Part shown: positions 32,346 to 44,639 of the stretch, piece after piece
Position numbering within the stretch: the first letter of the stretch is position 1
Layout of the letters: every line of letters begins with the position of its first letter
From: Akebia trifoliata
Lineage: Eukaryota > Streptophyta > Magnoliopsida > Ranunculales > Lardizabalaceae
Length of the DNA stretch: 64,000 bases
Assembly (NCBI GenBank): GCA_017979445.1
Contig: CM030706.1
Span: 9,596,967 to 9,660,966, forward strand
Direction of reading: 5' to 3'
Notes under the pieces: model-generated
Seen by the model: the letters and a program-made list of their open reading frames with translations, nothing else
Databases searched by the model: none
What the model was told of the DNA's origin: nothing
Made by a program: the position numbers and the translations under genes

Positions 32346-32949
32346 TTCAATTACTCTTAGCACCTTTAAAAAAACACAATTTGGGTAAGCTTTCCCTCAT
32401 CCAGTTTCGTAGGGCTATTTCAAACTCAACCACGAAGGGATTGTACTCTCAACCCATACTAGCCAATAAAAATGCTTACACTATGATTTGACATGAAGCT
32501 TACACCACATGATGTTGGAATGAAGATTCTACTATGTGATACATGCAAAGGCTTCCAAGTTGGTGGGGTTGACTATCCCATGGGTCGTAAACTAGCCATC
32601 TGTCAGAAGAAAACACAAAAGAGTAGGTGTTTGTCTGTTTGGTCTCATCTTGATAGGTGTTTTTATTATGACTAAGTGATTTTCCCCCTACCCTTTCTAC
32701 TCTTTTTACTCATTTGTTCTTTCACTGCCTTTTCACTTATTATCCCTTTTTTCTTTTGTTCAGATTATGAATCCTTGGATACTGGATCTTCCTCATGTTG
32801 TCTCCAACCATCCTAACTTTGGTGAGGCTGAAAACTTAGATTTGCATTAATTAGTCCATACTACATATGAGAGCTTTCTTGTGTACATTATTTGGGGATT
32901 GTCTATCTTTCCAGTGTCATGGAGAGTGTAATGGCTTAAATATCCATTA

Positions 32950-34900
32950 CATGTTGAGAAATTTTGGTTAACGGTTAAACTTGGACACTGTTAGGTTTGT
33001 ATTGAAAAATTATCCTAAATAAACTAAGTTTTTCAAAATCGGAGCCTAGGGTATAGATTTTTTAAATAAAATTAAACAAACTCGAAAATGACCTTTATAT
33101 CACTATAAATACTAAAGTTAGAGAAAATTAACAAATTTTTAATCTCTTTTACAAACTAAAACCCTAACCTTACCCTTCCTAAAGGTTGAAGCTTTGATTC
33201 GAAGACCATAGGTAGGGTGAGATCTAAGATTTGACGAAGAAGAGAAAGTTTCAACTTTTCGAGGGCTTCATTTTGAACCGAGGAAATCGTATTTTTTTGT
33301 AGAGAAAGTTTTGGGATTGGACGAAAAGGATTGTTTGGATTCGATTATGAAACTTAGCATTGTAGAATACGTAATTGAGATCGGAACTCTTCCCTTCAAC
33401 CCTTTAGTTGCTGTTGTTTTTGTAGAAAATCATTTTAGATCTATGAATTTGATTATAATTTCAATCTAGGGTTGTTTACTTGAAAATCATGCATTATTAG
33501 ATGACTTGAACTTGTGTTATATGTTTTAATCAATAAAAATTGAGTAGATTTCATAGATTCTATGGTTATAAAGAATTTCAGAAACTTAAGGAAGAATTTT
33601 GGATGTTTTTTGCAAATATCAAAAAAGAAAAATAGTATTTTTGGGTTGTTAGTTTGATTCTATCGGTGGAACCAACGCTCCTACTGACATGGTAACATTG
33701 TTTTTGTTGGTGGGACAGACGAAGCTATCGACCAAGTAACAGCCTTTGTTGGTGGCACCGACACCTATCGACAAATTCTATCGGTGGTACCGATAAAGTT
33801 CCAAATTCAACATAGTTTTTCATCATAGTTTTTCCAGTGCATCACTATATTTTCCAACACCTTATTTTCATTAAAAACATTTACTTTAAGGTATTTAATT
33901 AAAATAAGGGAATACCCCCATTTGGATTAAAAAAAAAAATGGTTTAGAAATCCAAAACTCAAATAATCAAAACCTAAATTTTGGGTTTAAGAACAAAACG
34001 CGAATTTTAATGTTTTTGTCAGATTTTCGGTCTTTGTTTTTTTGGGCTTTTCTTTCAAATTTAAGTTTAAAAATTACATGATGTTAACATTTGTATTTAA
34101 GGCTTTCAAGTCCAAAAACCCGTTTTTCGTTTGAAGTATTTTGAAAAATCACACTTTTGACGCTTAGTTAAATTTTCAGAATTTTAATTATATTCTGTTT
34201 TATCACATTTTTTGAGTCTTTCTACTCAACCAAAACCATCATGTGGAATTGGTTAATACCTTAGAATCACAAATATTTCTAGGAATATGTACTTTGATAG
34301 ATATCTAGAATGATATATGATTTATTGATGGATGGATAGAGAGAACCTATGTTCTTTATTGATTGATGGGCTAGTGATTAGCATTTCTCAATAGATATGT
34401 CATGAGATATGATTTATTGATGATGAATGGATAAATTGACGGATAGATAGATAGATAGAGATGTTGTAGTTTTAGCTAGAGGTTACTACCATACTCTTTT
34501 TTGTATTTTTTATACAAAGAAATTAGATATATGTATATAAAATAAAATTATTTTTGTTCACCAAAAAATATTCGTAGAAAACCAAGAAAGAATGATGCGT
34601 TGTTAAATTTTTGGTAGTATGAGATATCTTGCAAAGTAGTACAACTTGTGAGATCTAGGAATTTTTCTTCTTTGTTGAAGGATGTTTGTGTGTCAAGGCG
34701 ATGTTTGTATAATGTATAGATAGTCGAGGTTCACATTGCATTCCCTGATAGGTTTAGACGTGAGGAGTCTTTCTCGGGTTAGTTAGTGATTACTAAGAGT
34801 TTGTAGTCGTCAAACGGTTGACTTTATCGTTAGTTGAGTTCAGTATTGCGTTTTTAGTGGCTAGTCTAGGTTACCCAACTTTGGTATGCAAAACCAATCA
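32950..34900. repeat. LTR-like retroelement debris
   Basis: A TATA-like CTATAAATAC lies at 33104. It is followed by a leader-like AAACCCTAACC region. At 33655-33795 four copies of TCGGTGG-type inverted words occur (CTATCGGTGGAACC, TTGGTGGGACAGACG, TTGGTGGCACCGACAC, CTATCGGTGGTACCGATA), as in some plant Ty3/gypsy LTRs. A GATA/GATG-rich stretch lies at 34320-34460. Ends and coding parts were not found. The 32345-32950 interval holds nothing recognisable. Confidence 0.3.
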
Positions 34901-35089
34901 CAAAATCAAATAAGAACGGTGAGATTCCACATCGAATGTTAAGTATCGGAATATTGAGTTGCCATAGTCGAGATGGTTATTTCGGCGTGTTCCTCAACAC
35001 TTTTATTGATTACACCGTCTTGTTTATATTATGTATCTCTTTATTGTATGTCGATAGATAGATGTTTTTATTTTGAAAACATGATATAA

Positions 35090-35335
35090 AAATGATTGCG
35101 TTTTTACATGCTAGAATTGATGGATTGCGTTTTTACCTGTTAAAAATGATTGCGTTTTTTTTTTTAACAAAAAAAAACTTCGAAAGATCAGATTATGCTC
35201 ACCACGATCACAGATTCGTGATCTGGGCTCACCATGATCATAGATTCGTGAAAGCCACTGATGAAATCATTCTTGATTCTGCCTGCGTGTTGCTCATTCT
35301 GTTTTTATTGTTCGAACTAATCCTTAGTTGGGTGC
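35090..35335. repeat. Two short local duplications
   Basis: AATGATTGCGTTTTTAC recurs three times (35090-35160), and GCTCACCACGATCACAGATT / GCTCACCATGATCATAGATT forms a 30-bp tandem pair at 35197-35252. No gene is supported, and the following kilobase to about 36190 is AT-rich and unassigned. Confidence 0.6.
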
Positions 35336-36199
35336 ATGAGTGATCCGTGCGATTAAAAGCCTTATAATCTTCACTGAGGCACATCCTGTGATCTGTGCCT
35401 CATGTTCGTAGAGAAAAATCCTAACATCAATTGAATTTTGAATTCCAAATATTCTGTTGAAAGATCAAAACTTGTTATAGAGATGGAAATTGGTATTTTT
35501 TTATTTTTATAAATTTGTGAATTTGTCTGCATAAGATTGATACATTTGATTTAAGCTCCCATTGGTAAAGTGGTCGTCTCCTATTTGTTTCTAAGTTTGA
35601 TACGTGGTATATTCCTTGTTTTTATGTAAGATATTATTGAATCTTTGATTTTATAAATTAGCTATTGTGATAAGGTTTGATCCGAACAATAGTTTAAGAT
35701 AAAATAGATTAGCTATAAATTAGTTATTCTTGGACCTTGGATATTCTTGAACCTTGGATTTTCCAACTTTTCTTCCAAATGTTTTGGTTTGAATTTAATT
35801 TGATAGACGAGATCAGAAAACTACAGCTCAGATCAGGAAACTTTTGTGGTAGATCAATTACTAAATTGCTCAGCTTGAAGAAAGAAATACTGAATCCATG
35901 TTCAACTTTCAGATTGAAGAAACATTCAAGAAAACTATTTTAATTAAGAATTAAAAATCAATAAAAAAAGTTCAAGAAAACTATTGTTCAGATAAAAAAA
36001 TTGTTGTTTAACTTTCAGATTTTAAAATTCAACCAAACAGACAAATTCTATCTAATAACCAAATGTTACCGTCCCTTCAAATAATGAACCCATGTTTTAC
36101 TCTCTTTTTTTGTTATAGCTCCCTAATATGCATTAGTCTGTGATTCATTAATGTCATCTCTCCTGTTTTATTACTATCATCTCCTCCAACAGTTCTCAG

Positions 36200-36444
36200 G
36201 TATTAGATATACAGCGATTGGACGATTAAAACTGTGTTTCACAGATTTGATTTCTCCAAACCTTAACCCCCTTAATCGTCCTCTCTCTCTCTCTCTCTAA
36301 GCCTTAACCCTCTCTCCCTCAGTATTCCCTCACTTGTTCTCTCTTTCTCCCAGTCTTCCTTTCTCTAAATCCCAACCCTCTCTCCTCTCTCGACAAAATC
36401 CCTAAACCCTAACCTATTTGCTCTGTCAATTTCGGAAGTTCTTA
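36200..36444 (+). promoter_or_regulatory. CT-rich leader of the locus with the second Caulimo_VI exon
   Basis: A long CT-rich tract with (CT)n at 36281-36297 and AAATCCCTAAACCCTAACC at about 36391 is typical of plant 5' leaders. It is cut by the Tourist-like element at 36445. The next coding sequence downstream is the exon at 37876. A leader-intron-exon relation is inferred and not shown. Confidence 0.35.
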
Positions 36445-37233
36445 GGGTATGTTTGATTGCATGGAAAGTCACTTTCCATGGAATTTGAAATCCATGGAAA
36501 ATTAGTTGTGGAAAATAGGTAGGGTTGGAAAATCAAATTCCATTGTTTGATTTCACATGGATAAAATCATGGAAAAATATAAGAAAAAAGAAAAAAGAGG
36601 AGAAGGAGAAAGAAGATGATAGGAGGGGGAGAGGAAGAAGAAGATGACGAGGAAGAGGGAGGGGGGAGGATGTGGCGGCGACGGTGGCGGCCACGACGGC
36701 TATGGTGGTGGCCATGACGGCGACGACGACGGCGGTAGCGGCCACGATAGCGATGGCGACGGCGACGGCTATGACGGCGATGATAGTGGCGACGACGACG
36801 GCGACAACGGTGACGGTGGCGACGGAGGTAAGTAAGGAAGATGGGGGGAGAACGTGGTGGTAGTGGTGGCGGATGAGGTGAGGGATGGAGAAGAATGAGA
36901 AGAAGAAAGATAGAAGGTGGTCGGAGACGGAGCCGATGGTGACGGCGATGACGACGACAACGAGGTTAGTGTAATGGTGATGGTGGTGATGATGGTGGTG
37001 GTGGTGGTAGTGGTGGTGGTGGTGGTGGTAGGGAAGAATTGATGATGAAAAATATGGGTGGATTTCATTTTCCCACCCATATGGGTGGGAAAGTGAAATC
37101 CATGATTTAGTGAACTTTTTGAATGGGGTGGAAAATGAATTCCATTTCCATGTGCAATCAAACACTTGCAAAATATCATTTTCCATGGAAATTGATTTTC
37201 CACCCTATTTTCCATGTGCAATCAAACATACCC
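36445..37233. mobile_element. Tourist-like element with trinucleotide-rich core
   Basis: Terminal inverted repeats GGGTATGTTTGATTGCATGG and CCATGTGCAATCAAACATAC(CC) are flanked by TTA at 36442-36444 and 37234-37236, a PIF/Harbinger signature. Subterminal CATGGAAA / TTTCCATG words are repeated on both sides. The 36600-37030 core is GC-rich GGCGACGAC and GGTGGTGGT repeats. It creates low-complexity open frames on both strands (His, Thr, Val/Ala or Gly/Asp runs) that are not genes. At 789 bp it is long for a MITE. Confidence 0.8.
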
Positions 37234-37875
37234 TTAGTTTTTTTTTAGCAAATTTCAAAAGTTTTCAAAGGCGCCATTTTTTATATCAAACAATTTTGAA
37301 AGTTTTTGTTGCTCTCTAATTTGTTGCTCATCAATATTGTTATATTTTCATGCTTTATTCATTGATATCTTGCGTATTTAATCTTGTTATGCCTTTCTGC
37401 AGATGCATCTGGAAATTTTGCCTATCTTGAAAATTGTAATAATGTAGCTATCAATTATAACGTTTAATAACTCTTTTAAAGAAACTTTTGGATACGTGAT
37501 CTTCTAATTTCTTTCTTCTTCTCATAAACTGGTGTATGTTGCTTCGACTGATATATCTTTGTTTAAGAGCATTGTTTCAACATTCTTCTTTGATTTTCAA
37601 TTAAATAATTTTGTGTCTTGTTATTAATGTTAGAAATTTCAGTGATTTAAGAACTTTGATTGATGCTCCTTAAGAACTATTATCTTTTTCCATGTAATTG
37701 ACAAGCCATATACACTATTTTAGTTTAAAAGCTTATAAATTTCATTGATAAGGAAAATCCCTTTCTTAATTTTTTTTTTTTTTTTTTTATTGTGTTTTTA
37801 TTGGGGACATTTAATTACATTCATTTACAAATGATTGAAATAATTTAACTTGATTTTTTCAGGTGTATTTTCAGA

Positions 37876-38016
37876 ATGGTAAAATTCTGTGTGATTTTTT
37901 TAGAGAGTGGAATTGAAATATTTACGACATGGGAAGATTGTCTCAAACGTGGTAATGGATACAATGGAGCTTGTTTTGGATCATTTGGATTGTTCAAGGA
38001 TGTTGGAAGATATTAG
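37876..38016 (+). CDS. Second exon with RNase H1 N-terminal (Caulimo_VI) domain
   Basis: After a TTTTTTCAG acceptor at 37862, the ATG at 37876 opens 46 codons. They read MVKFCVIFLESGIEIFTTWE, then D-C-L, G-N-G-Y-N-G-A-C, and F-G-S-F-G-L-F-K-D, ending at TAG 38014-38016. The pattern aligns with the domain at 4063: the N-terminal K-F-x-V-x-F, the TW turn, G-Y and S-F. It lacks the basic R-K of the first strand and stops earlier. It is probably a decayed paralogue. A Tourist-like element splits the upstream leader. Confidence 0.55.
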   Translation: MVKFCVIFLESGIEIFTTWEDCLKRGNGYNGACFGSFGLFKDVGRY

Positions 38017-38043
38017 GCTTAAAGATCAGTGGATTCGTTTTGC

Positions 38044-38215
38044 AGTATGCAGTTGAAGATCAACATCTTAATGTGAAACCTGTGGATTTCAACAACAAAT
38101 CGAATGGATGCAAGCGGTTATTATACTCGTTATGCGGTTGAAGATCGACGCACTAAAGTGAAATATGTGGATTTCAACAACAAATCGAATGAATACAAAC
38201 GGTTATTGACCTCCA
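38044..38215 (+). repeat. 85-bp tandem duplication downstream of the Caulimo_VI exon
   Basis: TATGCAGTTGAAGATCAACA recurs 85 bp later as TATGCGGTTGAAGATCGACG. Both are followed by GTGGATTTCAACAACAAATC. Each copy reads YAVEDxxxxVKxVDFNNKSN, but an 85-bp period puts them in different frames. The sequence was probably coding before the duplication. The 38220-39970 interval holds no recognised gene. Confidence 0.65.
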
Positions 38216-39975
38216 TTCTAATTTTTTTTAGTAGTTTTTTTCGTCTCACTATTACTAATTAAGTTTATATTTTAGACGTCAAAAGAAAAATCGTATTGGT
38301 GTTTTTTTGTTTTAATTTTATGTATTTTCTTTAAACTTCACTGATCATTGGTCAAAATATTATAACTTGAGCTCATAGTCTCTCTCTCATGGTTCATGGT
38401 GTACCATATTGTGGAAATTAGTTGATTTTTATCTTTAAATTGTGGCCGGGCAGGCAATGTATTTCTCATGTCTTTTGCTTTCGGATGTGTGTTTTATGAG
38501 ATCAATGGGATTCAACGATTTAGATTCAAATTTGAAAACTAATTTTTTCGAGATAAATTGTCAGATGGAGTCTTCTTAAGAAGTTATAAAAGATTGTGGC
38601 TAAACCAAACAATCTTCTATGGAAATGTGGTTTTTTCCTTGTGAAATATAGAAGTTTTACTATTCTAGTAATTGAAGCTCTAGGTGTGTTGTTTACTAAC
38701 CTGATTCAAATGAAGATTTTATGTCCTTATGGAACATCTGAAATCTCACAACCACCAGCAAAGAGTCCTTGTAACATTTTTGCAATTGAGTTTCAGAGGA
38801 CTATATCCCAAACATCTGAATCAATGATACAGGAGGAGTACCACTGATAAGAGGTTCAGAGAACTAAGGCTTCAAACAATTTGCCAACAATTTCGGCCAA
38901 GGCAAAAATTTCAGCTTAAAATTCAAGTTGTTTTGGCCAGAATTGAAATTAATGCCGAAATCAAGGCTTAAAATCTGGAACTTCAGCTTTATTCAGGTTC
39001 CAAAGACATTGTCCACTATCAAATATTTGAATAAATTCCACTTCTACTTTGTTATACTATAGCGAGTCACATCAAATCTTACAAATGTAGAGAAGAAAAA
39101 ACATCATTTGGTAGCTTTATTAGAGTTACAATTTTCTCTAAAATTATAAATTGTAGCCCAATACCACTACATAATTTGCAATCATTAAAAAATGGAAATT
39201 GTTAATGAAATCTAAAGATAACTACAAGAACCCATCCGTCCTTGTAAAAATCCTGGAACTCTAATACTCAAGTTTAATTGATCACAAGAAAGAAGCAAGA
39301 TATTCTAGTCGACAACCATTGTTCGAAGTGAAAGGGAACTTTCAACTTCTTTAGCACTTGAACTATTATTGTTTGAGCCACACTATTTTGGTTGTAGGAG
39401 GAAGCCTTATGAGGGCATTTAATTCTTAATTTTGAAGAGTTTTAAAGAAAATTTGAAACTTAATCTCAAGCCAAAATCGTATGAGAGTTTGGAAGGCTTC
39501 AAATTCTTTAAATGTTGGTCTTTACTAAGTCTTTCTTAATATCAACCCTTGGATCATTCAAGTATTGCTTTTGAGAGATTTATTAGCCTTAAATTCATAT
39601 GAATAAAATACAAATTAGAAGTATTTGGTTGGTTGACTCGTCTTGCTTACTTGGAGAAATCCAGTTGAACAACAAATGAGGATTAATTTAAGCATCTTAA
39701 ATCGTTTCATGTGACTTGATTAAGTCAAATTAGGAGAGAAGTTTCAAAAGTCTTCTTAATGTTAAATTTGCGTGTTTTGTGGAAACCAAATCGAAAATTC
39801 AAACTTTATTAGATTTTATTAATTTTAATTTTTGTATATATTTATTTAATTTTGTTATAAGAACCCATCAAAAAACCATTGAAAGAGGCAAATCTGATCA
39901 AGGTAGTAAATCCAAATTCGTGAGAAAAGAATTTTGGAGAATAATGATCTTAGATTCTTGACCTTAGTGCAGAAT

Positions 39976-41668
39976 GATCCACTTTTGACCTTTGAGGTTT
40001 GGGTGTTGCCACCTAGTTATTACGGTCTAGGAACCGAGCTTTGACTTTAAAAGGCAACTAAACTAATCTACGAAAGAAAAACTGAATCCGGGGATCACAT
40101 TACGGGGTTGGAAGGTGTTAGGCACCAACCCCGCTCGGCCAATGTCGGTTTCTACTTATCCCAAATAAGACTACACTGCTAACAAAAAAACCTAAATAGA
40201 AAAAAAAAAAAAAATTTACCTTCGAACGCAATGATTCTATTATCTCAGATCTGATAAATCCACTCCTTGTACTGTACTCCTTACTTCGTTCTGTCTCCTG
40301 ATCTAATTTCTGATCTTCGAGGCAAGGTATCTTTTTCTTAGATCTGGATTCTTCAAAAGAATTTATGGATTTTGGGGTGTTTTTGAAGGGCTTCTAGGTG
40401 TTTTTCAAGCTAAAATCGAAGTATGAGTGTTAGGTAAGGAGTTGGGGCTTCAAAATTAAGGTTTATGGGAGGCTAGGGAAGTTTTTTGACCTATTTCTCT
40501 TAAGGTTTATTATTTTATATGAAAATAGGGTGTGAGGACCCCTACTTATAGATTTTTTTTAAAGGTTGGTTTAGATAGAATTAATGTTTAATTATAATTC
40601 TTTTAATTAGAGTTATATTTTAATTAGAACTGTTTTAAGTAGAGTTCTATTTTAATTAGAATTGTTTTAGGTAGAGTTATATTTTAGTTAGGATTGTTAA
40701 ATAGAATTATTATTTAATTATAACTCTATTAGGGTTTTGAATTTTGGTCTTATTTGATTGACTTTAAGATTTTGACTTTAGTCTTACTTGATTGACTTTG
40801 GTTTTACTTGATTGACTTTAATTTTGACTTTAGTCTTACTTGATTGACTTTAATATCTTCACTTTAGTCTTATTTGATTGACTTTAATTTTTTGGAGAAC
40901 CGCCTTCTATTATATCTTTAATTCTTTGGACCCCCAAATGGAGGGGTCCTTGAATAAATATCTTGGCAACCCTCAACAATTTTGCTTGAGAGTTTGATTG
41001 ATCGATTTTTTTGGTTCAAAATTTTAAATTAATTTTATTAATATTTCACTTTAATTATTTAATATTTTATTTCTTAATTTGAAAATTTTTAATTATAAAA
41101 ATTGTAAAATTATCGTTTTGCCTTCGGAGAGGACTTTTCGCTTTCTAAGTCGTTTTTCAATGTTACAGGATGTTTTGGAATCAGTTTTTCGTAAGGAATT
41201 CAATGGGAATGTTGATTTTTTTCATTTATGAAGTTTTTTGTACGAAATGATCGTGAACTTTATGAGGGGCATTTTCGTAATTTTGTTGAATTCTGTGAAA
41301 ATTGGCGAAATGATTTATTTGGTTTCGATTTGTTGTTTTATGTGTTTGAATGAATTTTCCTAAGCGTAACATAGGCTCTAAGGTTGTTTTGATGTTAAGG
41401 GTATTTTGGTAATTTACTTATTTTTTAGTGATTTTTATCGTGAAGCTTCTTTTTGTCTGCAAAATGATGATTTATATGTTTCTGGGGTCGTATTTTCCTA
41501 GCGTAGCGTGGTTTCTACAGTTTTGTCAGTTCGAGATACCTCATCCGGATTTCTGAAGCATATCTGGTAACAAAATAAAGCATTGGAATAATCATCCATC
41601 ATTGGGAACCGTAGCAATCGGGTTGACGAGTTGATTAATCAGGCGGATACAAAAATGGGGTGTCTACA
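39976..41668 (-). repeat. 3' LTR of the Tat element (outer end truncated)
   Basis: The minus-strand start is TGTAGACACCCCATTTTTG at 41668. It matches 50921-52643 over long blocks with scattered substitutions. Alignment is lost below 39976, where the expected GGGCGCTTTCA end is missing. A TTGACT-rich region lies at about 40740-40890, upstream of a weak TATA (TATAAGTAG, about 40543-40551). Immediately inside is the purine tract. Confidence 0.85.
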
Positions 41669-41968
41669 GATACCCCTCTTTGGCATAGGGTTGAAACAAA
41701 CTGGATAGCAAATCTATTTTAGTAAATAGTACGATATCCGGATGCCAAAGCTAGTGACAGTTCATTTTGCAGCATGATTTAGCAATTCGTCAGGGTGTTC
41801 GGATCCTTGAGGGTAAAGCTCTCCCCGAACTAAAAAAATGTCAGGTCCTTAAGCAAGAGCTCTCACTGGCAGTGTCAGATCCTTGAATTTTAGAAAATTC
41901 TCCTTAACTAATGTAACAACTGTGCAAGTGTGTGGACTTAAAATTTGAGACAAATTTCAAAGAGTTTG

Positions 41969-43075
41969 AGTAAAATTTGAGCACAAAGTGAATATAAATT
42001 GAGCATAAACTGAGCATAATTTGAGCATAATCTGAGTATAAACTGGGCATAACCTAAACATAATCTTAGCATAGGCTGAGTATAAACTGAGCATAATTGC
42101 AAGAAAACCCTCGGAGGTAACTGAGCATAATTCTGAGAAACTCTCGGTGGCATCTAAGCATAATTTCGAGAAACCCTCGGCTGTAACTGAGCATAATTCC
42201 AATAAAACCCTCGGCGATAATTGAGCATAGTTCCGAGAAAACCCTCAACGGTAACTGAGCATAGTTCCGAGAAACCCTCGACGGTAACTGAGCATAGTTT
42301 TGAGAAAACCCTCGGTGGCATCTGAGCATAATTCTGAGAAAGCCCTCGACAGCATCTAAGCATAGTTCCGAGAAAACCCTTAGCGGTAACTGAGCATAGT
42401 TCCGAGAAAACCCTCGGCGGCATCTGAGCATAGTTCCTAGAAAACCTTCGGCGGCATCTAAGTATAATTTCGAGAAAGCCCTCGACGGCATCTGAGCATA
42501 ATTCCGAGAAAACCCTTGACGATAATTGAGCATAATTCCGAGAAATCCCTCGGTGGCATCTAAGCATAATTCCGAGAAAGCTCTCGACGACAACTAAGCA
42601 TAATTCCGAGAAAGCCCTCGGCAGCAACTGAGCATAGTTTCGAGAAAGCCCTCGACGGCAACTGAGCATAATTAGGAGAAAGCCCTCGGCGGCATCTGAG
42701 CATAGTTTCGAGAAAGCCCTCGGAGACAACTGAGCATAATTCTAAGAAAGCCCTCGGCGGCAACTGAGCATAGTTCCAAGAAAGCCCTCGGCGACAACTG
42801 AGCATAATTTCGAGAAAGCCCTCGGCGACATCTGAGCATAACTCCGAGAAAGCATTCGGCGACAACTGAGCAAAATCAAAGTTAATCTTTGACGGCAACT
42901 GAGCAAAATCCAAGATAACCCTTGGCAGCATCTGAGCAAAATCCAAGATAACCCTTGGCGACATCTGAGCAAAATTCAAGATAATCATTGGCGGCAACTG
43001 AGTAAAATCCAAGATAACTCTTGACGGCAACTGAGCAAAATCCAAGATAACCCTTGGCGACAACTGAGCAAAACT
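41969..43075. repeat. 34/33-bp hairpin tandem array in the Tat 3' region
   Basis: About 30 units. The main type (42077-42860) is 34 bp, ACTGAGCATAATTCCGAGAA then AGCCCTCGGCGGCA, in which CCGAG pairs with CTCGG. The distal type (42870-43075) is 33 bp, ACTGAGCAAAATCCAAGATA then ACCCTTGGCGGCA, in which CCAAG pairs with CTTGG. A degenerate leader of shorter CTGAGCATAA words fills 41969-42076. Because 34 is not a multiple of 3 and the unit lacks minus-strand stops, three overlapping frames stay open for 150-190 codons. They encode 34-residue repeats that I regard as artefacts. Confidence 0.9.
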
Positions 43076-43924
43076 AACAGAAGAATGAATGAATTTTGGG
43101 AAAGAATGAATGAATTTGGAGAAGACTGATTAAAATGAATCAGGGAACGAATAAATCTGGAAGATAATGAATCTGGAAGAAAATGATTGAATCCAAGAAT
43201 GAATGGATCTGTAAAAGAATCTAGGAACGAAAAAATGTCATATCTCCTGCTCTAGGTAAATGAGTTATTCTCTGGGGGGAATTCAAAATATGAAATCAAA
43301 AACGTTTTTGTTTGACCCTCAAGGTTTTTTTTTTTCAAAAGTTTTATGAATTTAAAACTAAGTTTTTATTTCTTTTTAACCACAAGGGTTTTCAAAAAAT
43401 TGTTATCAAGAGGGTAACCTTAAGTTTGAGGTTCTCATTATCTTTTAGGATTAACATTGCTCAAAAACAAAATGCCCCTGATTTGATAATAAACATTGCA
43501 TTGAAGATAATTGAACACATCATGCAAAAATTAAAAAAATGCCCCTAGTATCAGGGGGAAACTACATATTTAGAGGAAAAAGAAAATGCCCCTTGTATGA
43601 AAGTTTGAAATATTTGATTACCACAAGCACAATAAAGATCCAACTTTTAATTTTGATTAATTTTATTGAAGATTTTGAGTCAGGCTCAAGAGAACAAAAT
43701 ATTTCCTTTTGAGACTCGTCATAGAATTCACCTTTCTCTCCCTTGGTTTACTTGGGGAAGTAAAAAATTTCAGATCGATCGTAGACTAGATACTTGTGGC
43801 TTCTTAGTCTGTGCCTGGTTTAAGCTAAGTATTGAACTTGATTATTCGGACTTCTCATGTTTCAATTCGGACCGCTCTTAGCTTTTTAACTCCCCAAAGA
43901 TTTTCTTCTGTTTTTCTTTGTTGC

Positions 43925-44100
43925 TCTAACTTTTGCCTAGATCGTCTTTTAAGGTTTTCGATCTAGTGAACTTTTCTTTTTTTCTTTACTCTAATTATTG
44001 CTAAAGTCGTCCTTTCAGATTTTTAACCTTGCAAGCTTGCCTTAATTTTTGCCTAAGTCGTCCTTTTCAGGTTTTCAACTTAGCAGGCTTCGTTTTTTTT
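43925..44100. repeat. Degenerate repeats of about 60-75 bp in the Tat element
   Basis: Units such as TTGCCTAAGTCGTCCTTTTC followed by AGGTTTTCAACTTAGCAGGC recur two to three times with drift, next to long T-rich tracts up to about 44400. The stretch lies between the integrase end and the hairpin array. No coding function is seen. Confidence 0.45.
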
Positions 44101-44639
44101 TTCTTCCCTTTTGAACTTCTAGAGTTACTGTCTAATCATGCTTTCCTACCTTCCTTGACTTTTTTTACACGGTACTTAAGAGGACTTTTATAGGTAGGCA
44201 TAGGACTGGGCATAAAAAAAATGAATTTTGAGGCTCAAAAACCCAAATGCCCCTTGTGTAGTATTTCTTTTTAAATTATTTTCTTTTTCCTTGAATTTTC
44301 TTTCCCATTTTGAATGATATTTTTTCTTTTCTCTTTTTTTTTTTAATTTTTTTCTTTTTAGATTTTTTCTTTGTTAGGGGATCTATTTTTTTATTTTGAT
44401 GTGGTCGGGCCTGAAGTAACTTCTCAGGTTGCCTACATACCCCAGAATTTTGGGATTAGACCAAGACGTAGTTCGAATTTTTCCCTCCCCTGGGTTAGGT
44501 GATCGGGCTGAGGAATAAAAATGTTTTTTTTTTACTTTATTTTTTTGAAAAAATATTGCAAAGGGTTGAGAAAGGAGATATTGAACTTTTGAACTGGGTA
44601 ACATGAAATTGATTCGGTCTAAGATGGCCTCTTTAAATG

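Noticed and set aside
35555..35590. A tRNA-like TTGGTAAAGTGGTCGTC stretch.
   Set aside because: No B box follows at the right distance and no cloverleaf can be drawn, so it is not called a tRNA or SINE.
36385..36420. Telomere-like CCCTAAACCCTAACC.
   Set aside because: Only two imperfect units occur, inside a CT-rich plant leader, which is common in plant 5' regions.
36533..37221. Minus-strand open frames of 217 and 150 codons and plus-strand Gly/Asp-rich frames.
   Set aside because: They are translations of trinucleotide and CT/GA-rich repeats inside a Tourist-like element, with His, Thr, Ser or Val/Ala runs and no domain.
41938..43063. Several minus-strand open frames of 71 to 191 codons with a 34-residue repeat.
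   Set aside because: A 34-bp unit without stops keeps all three frames open, and the protein repeat is three DNA units. No start, splice or family evidence supports a real protein.
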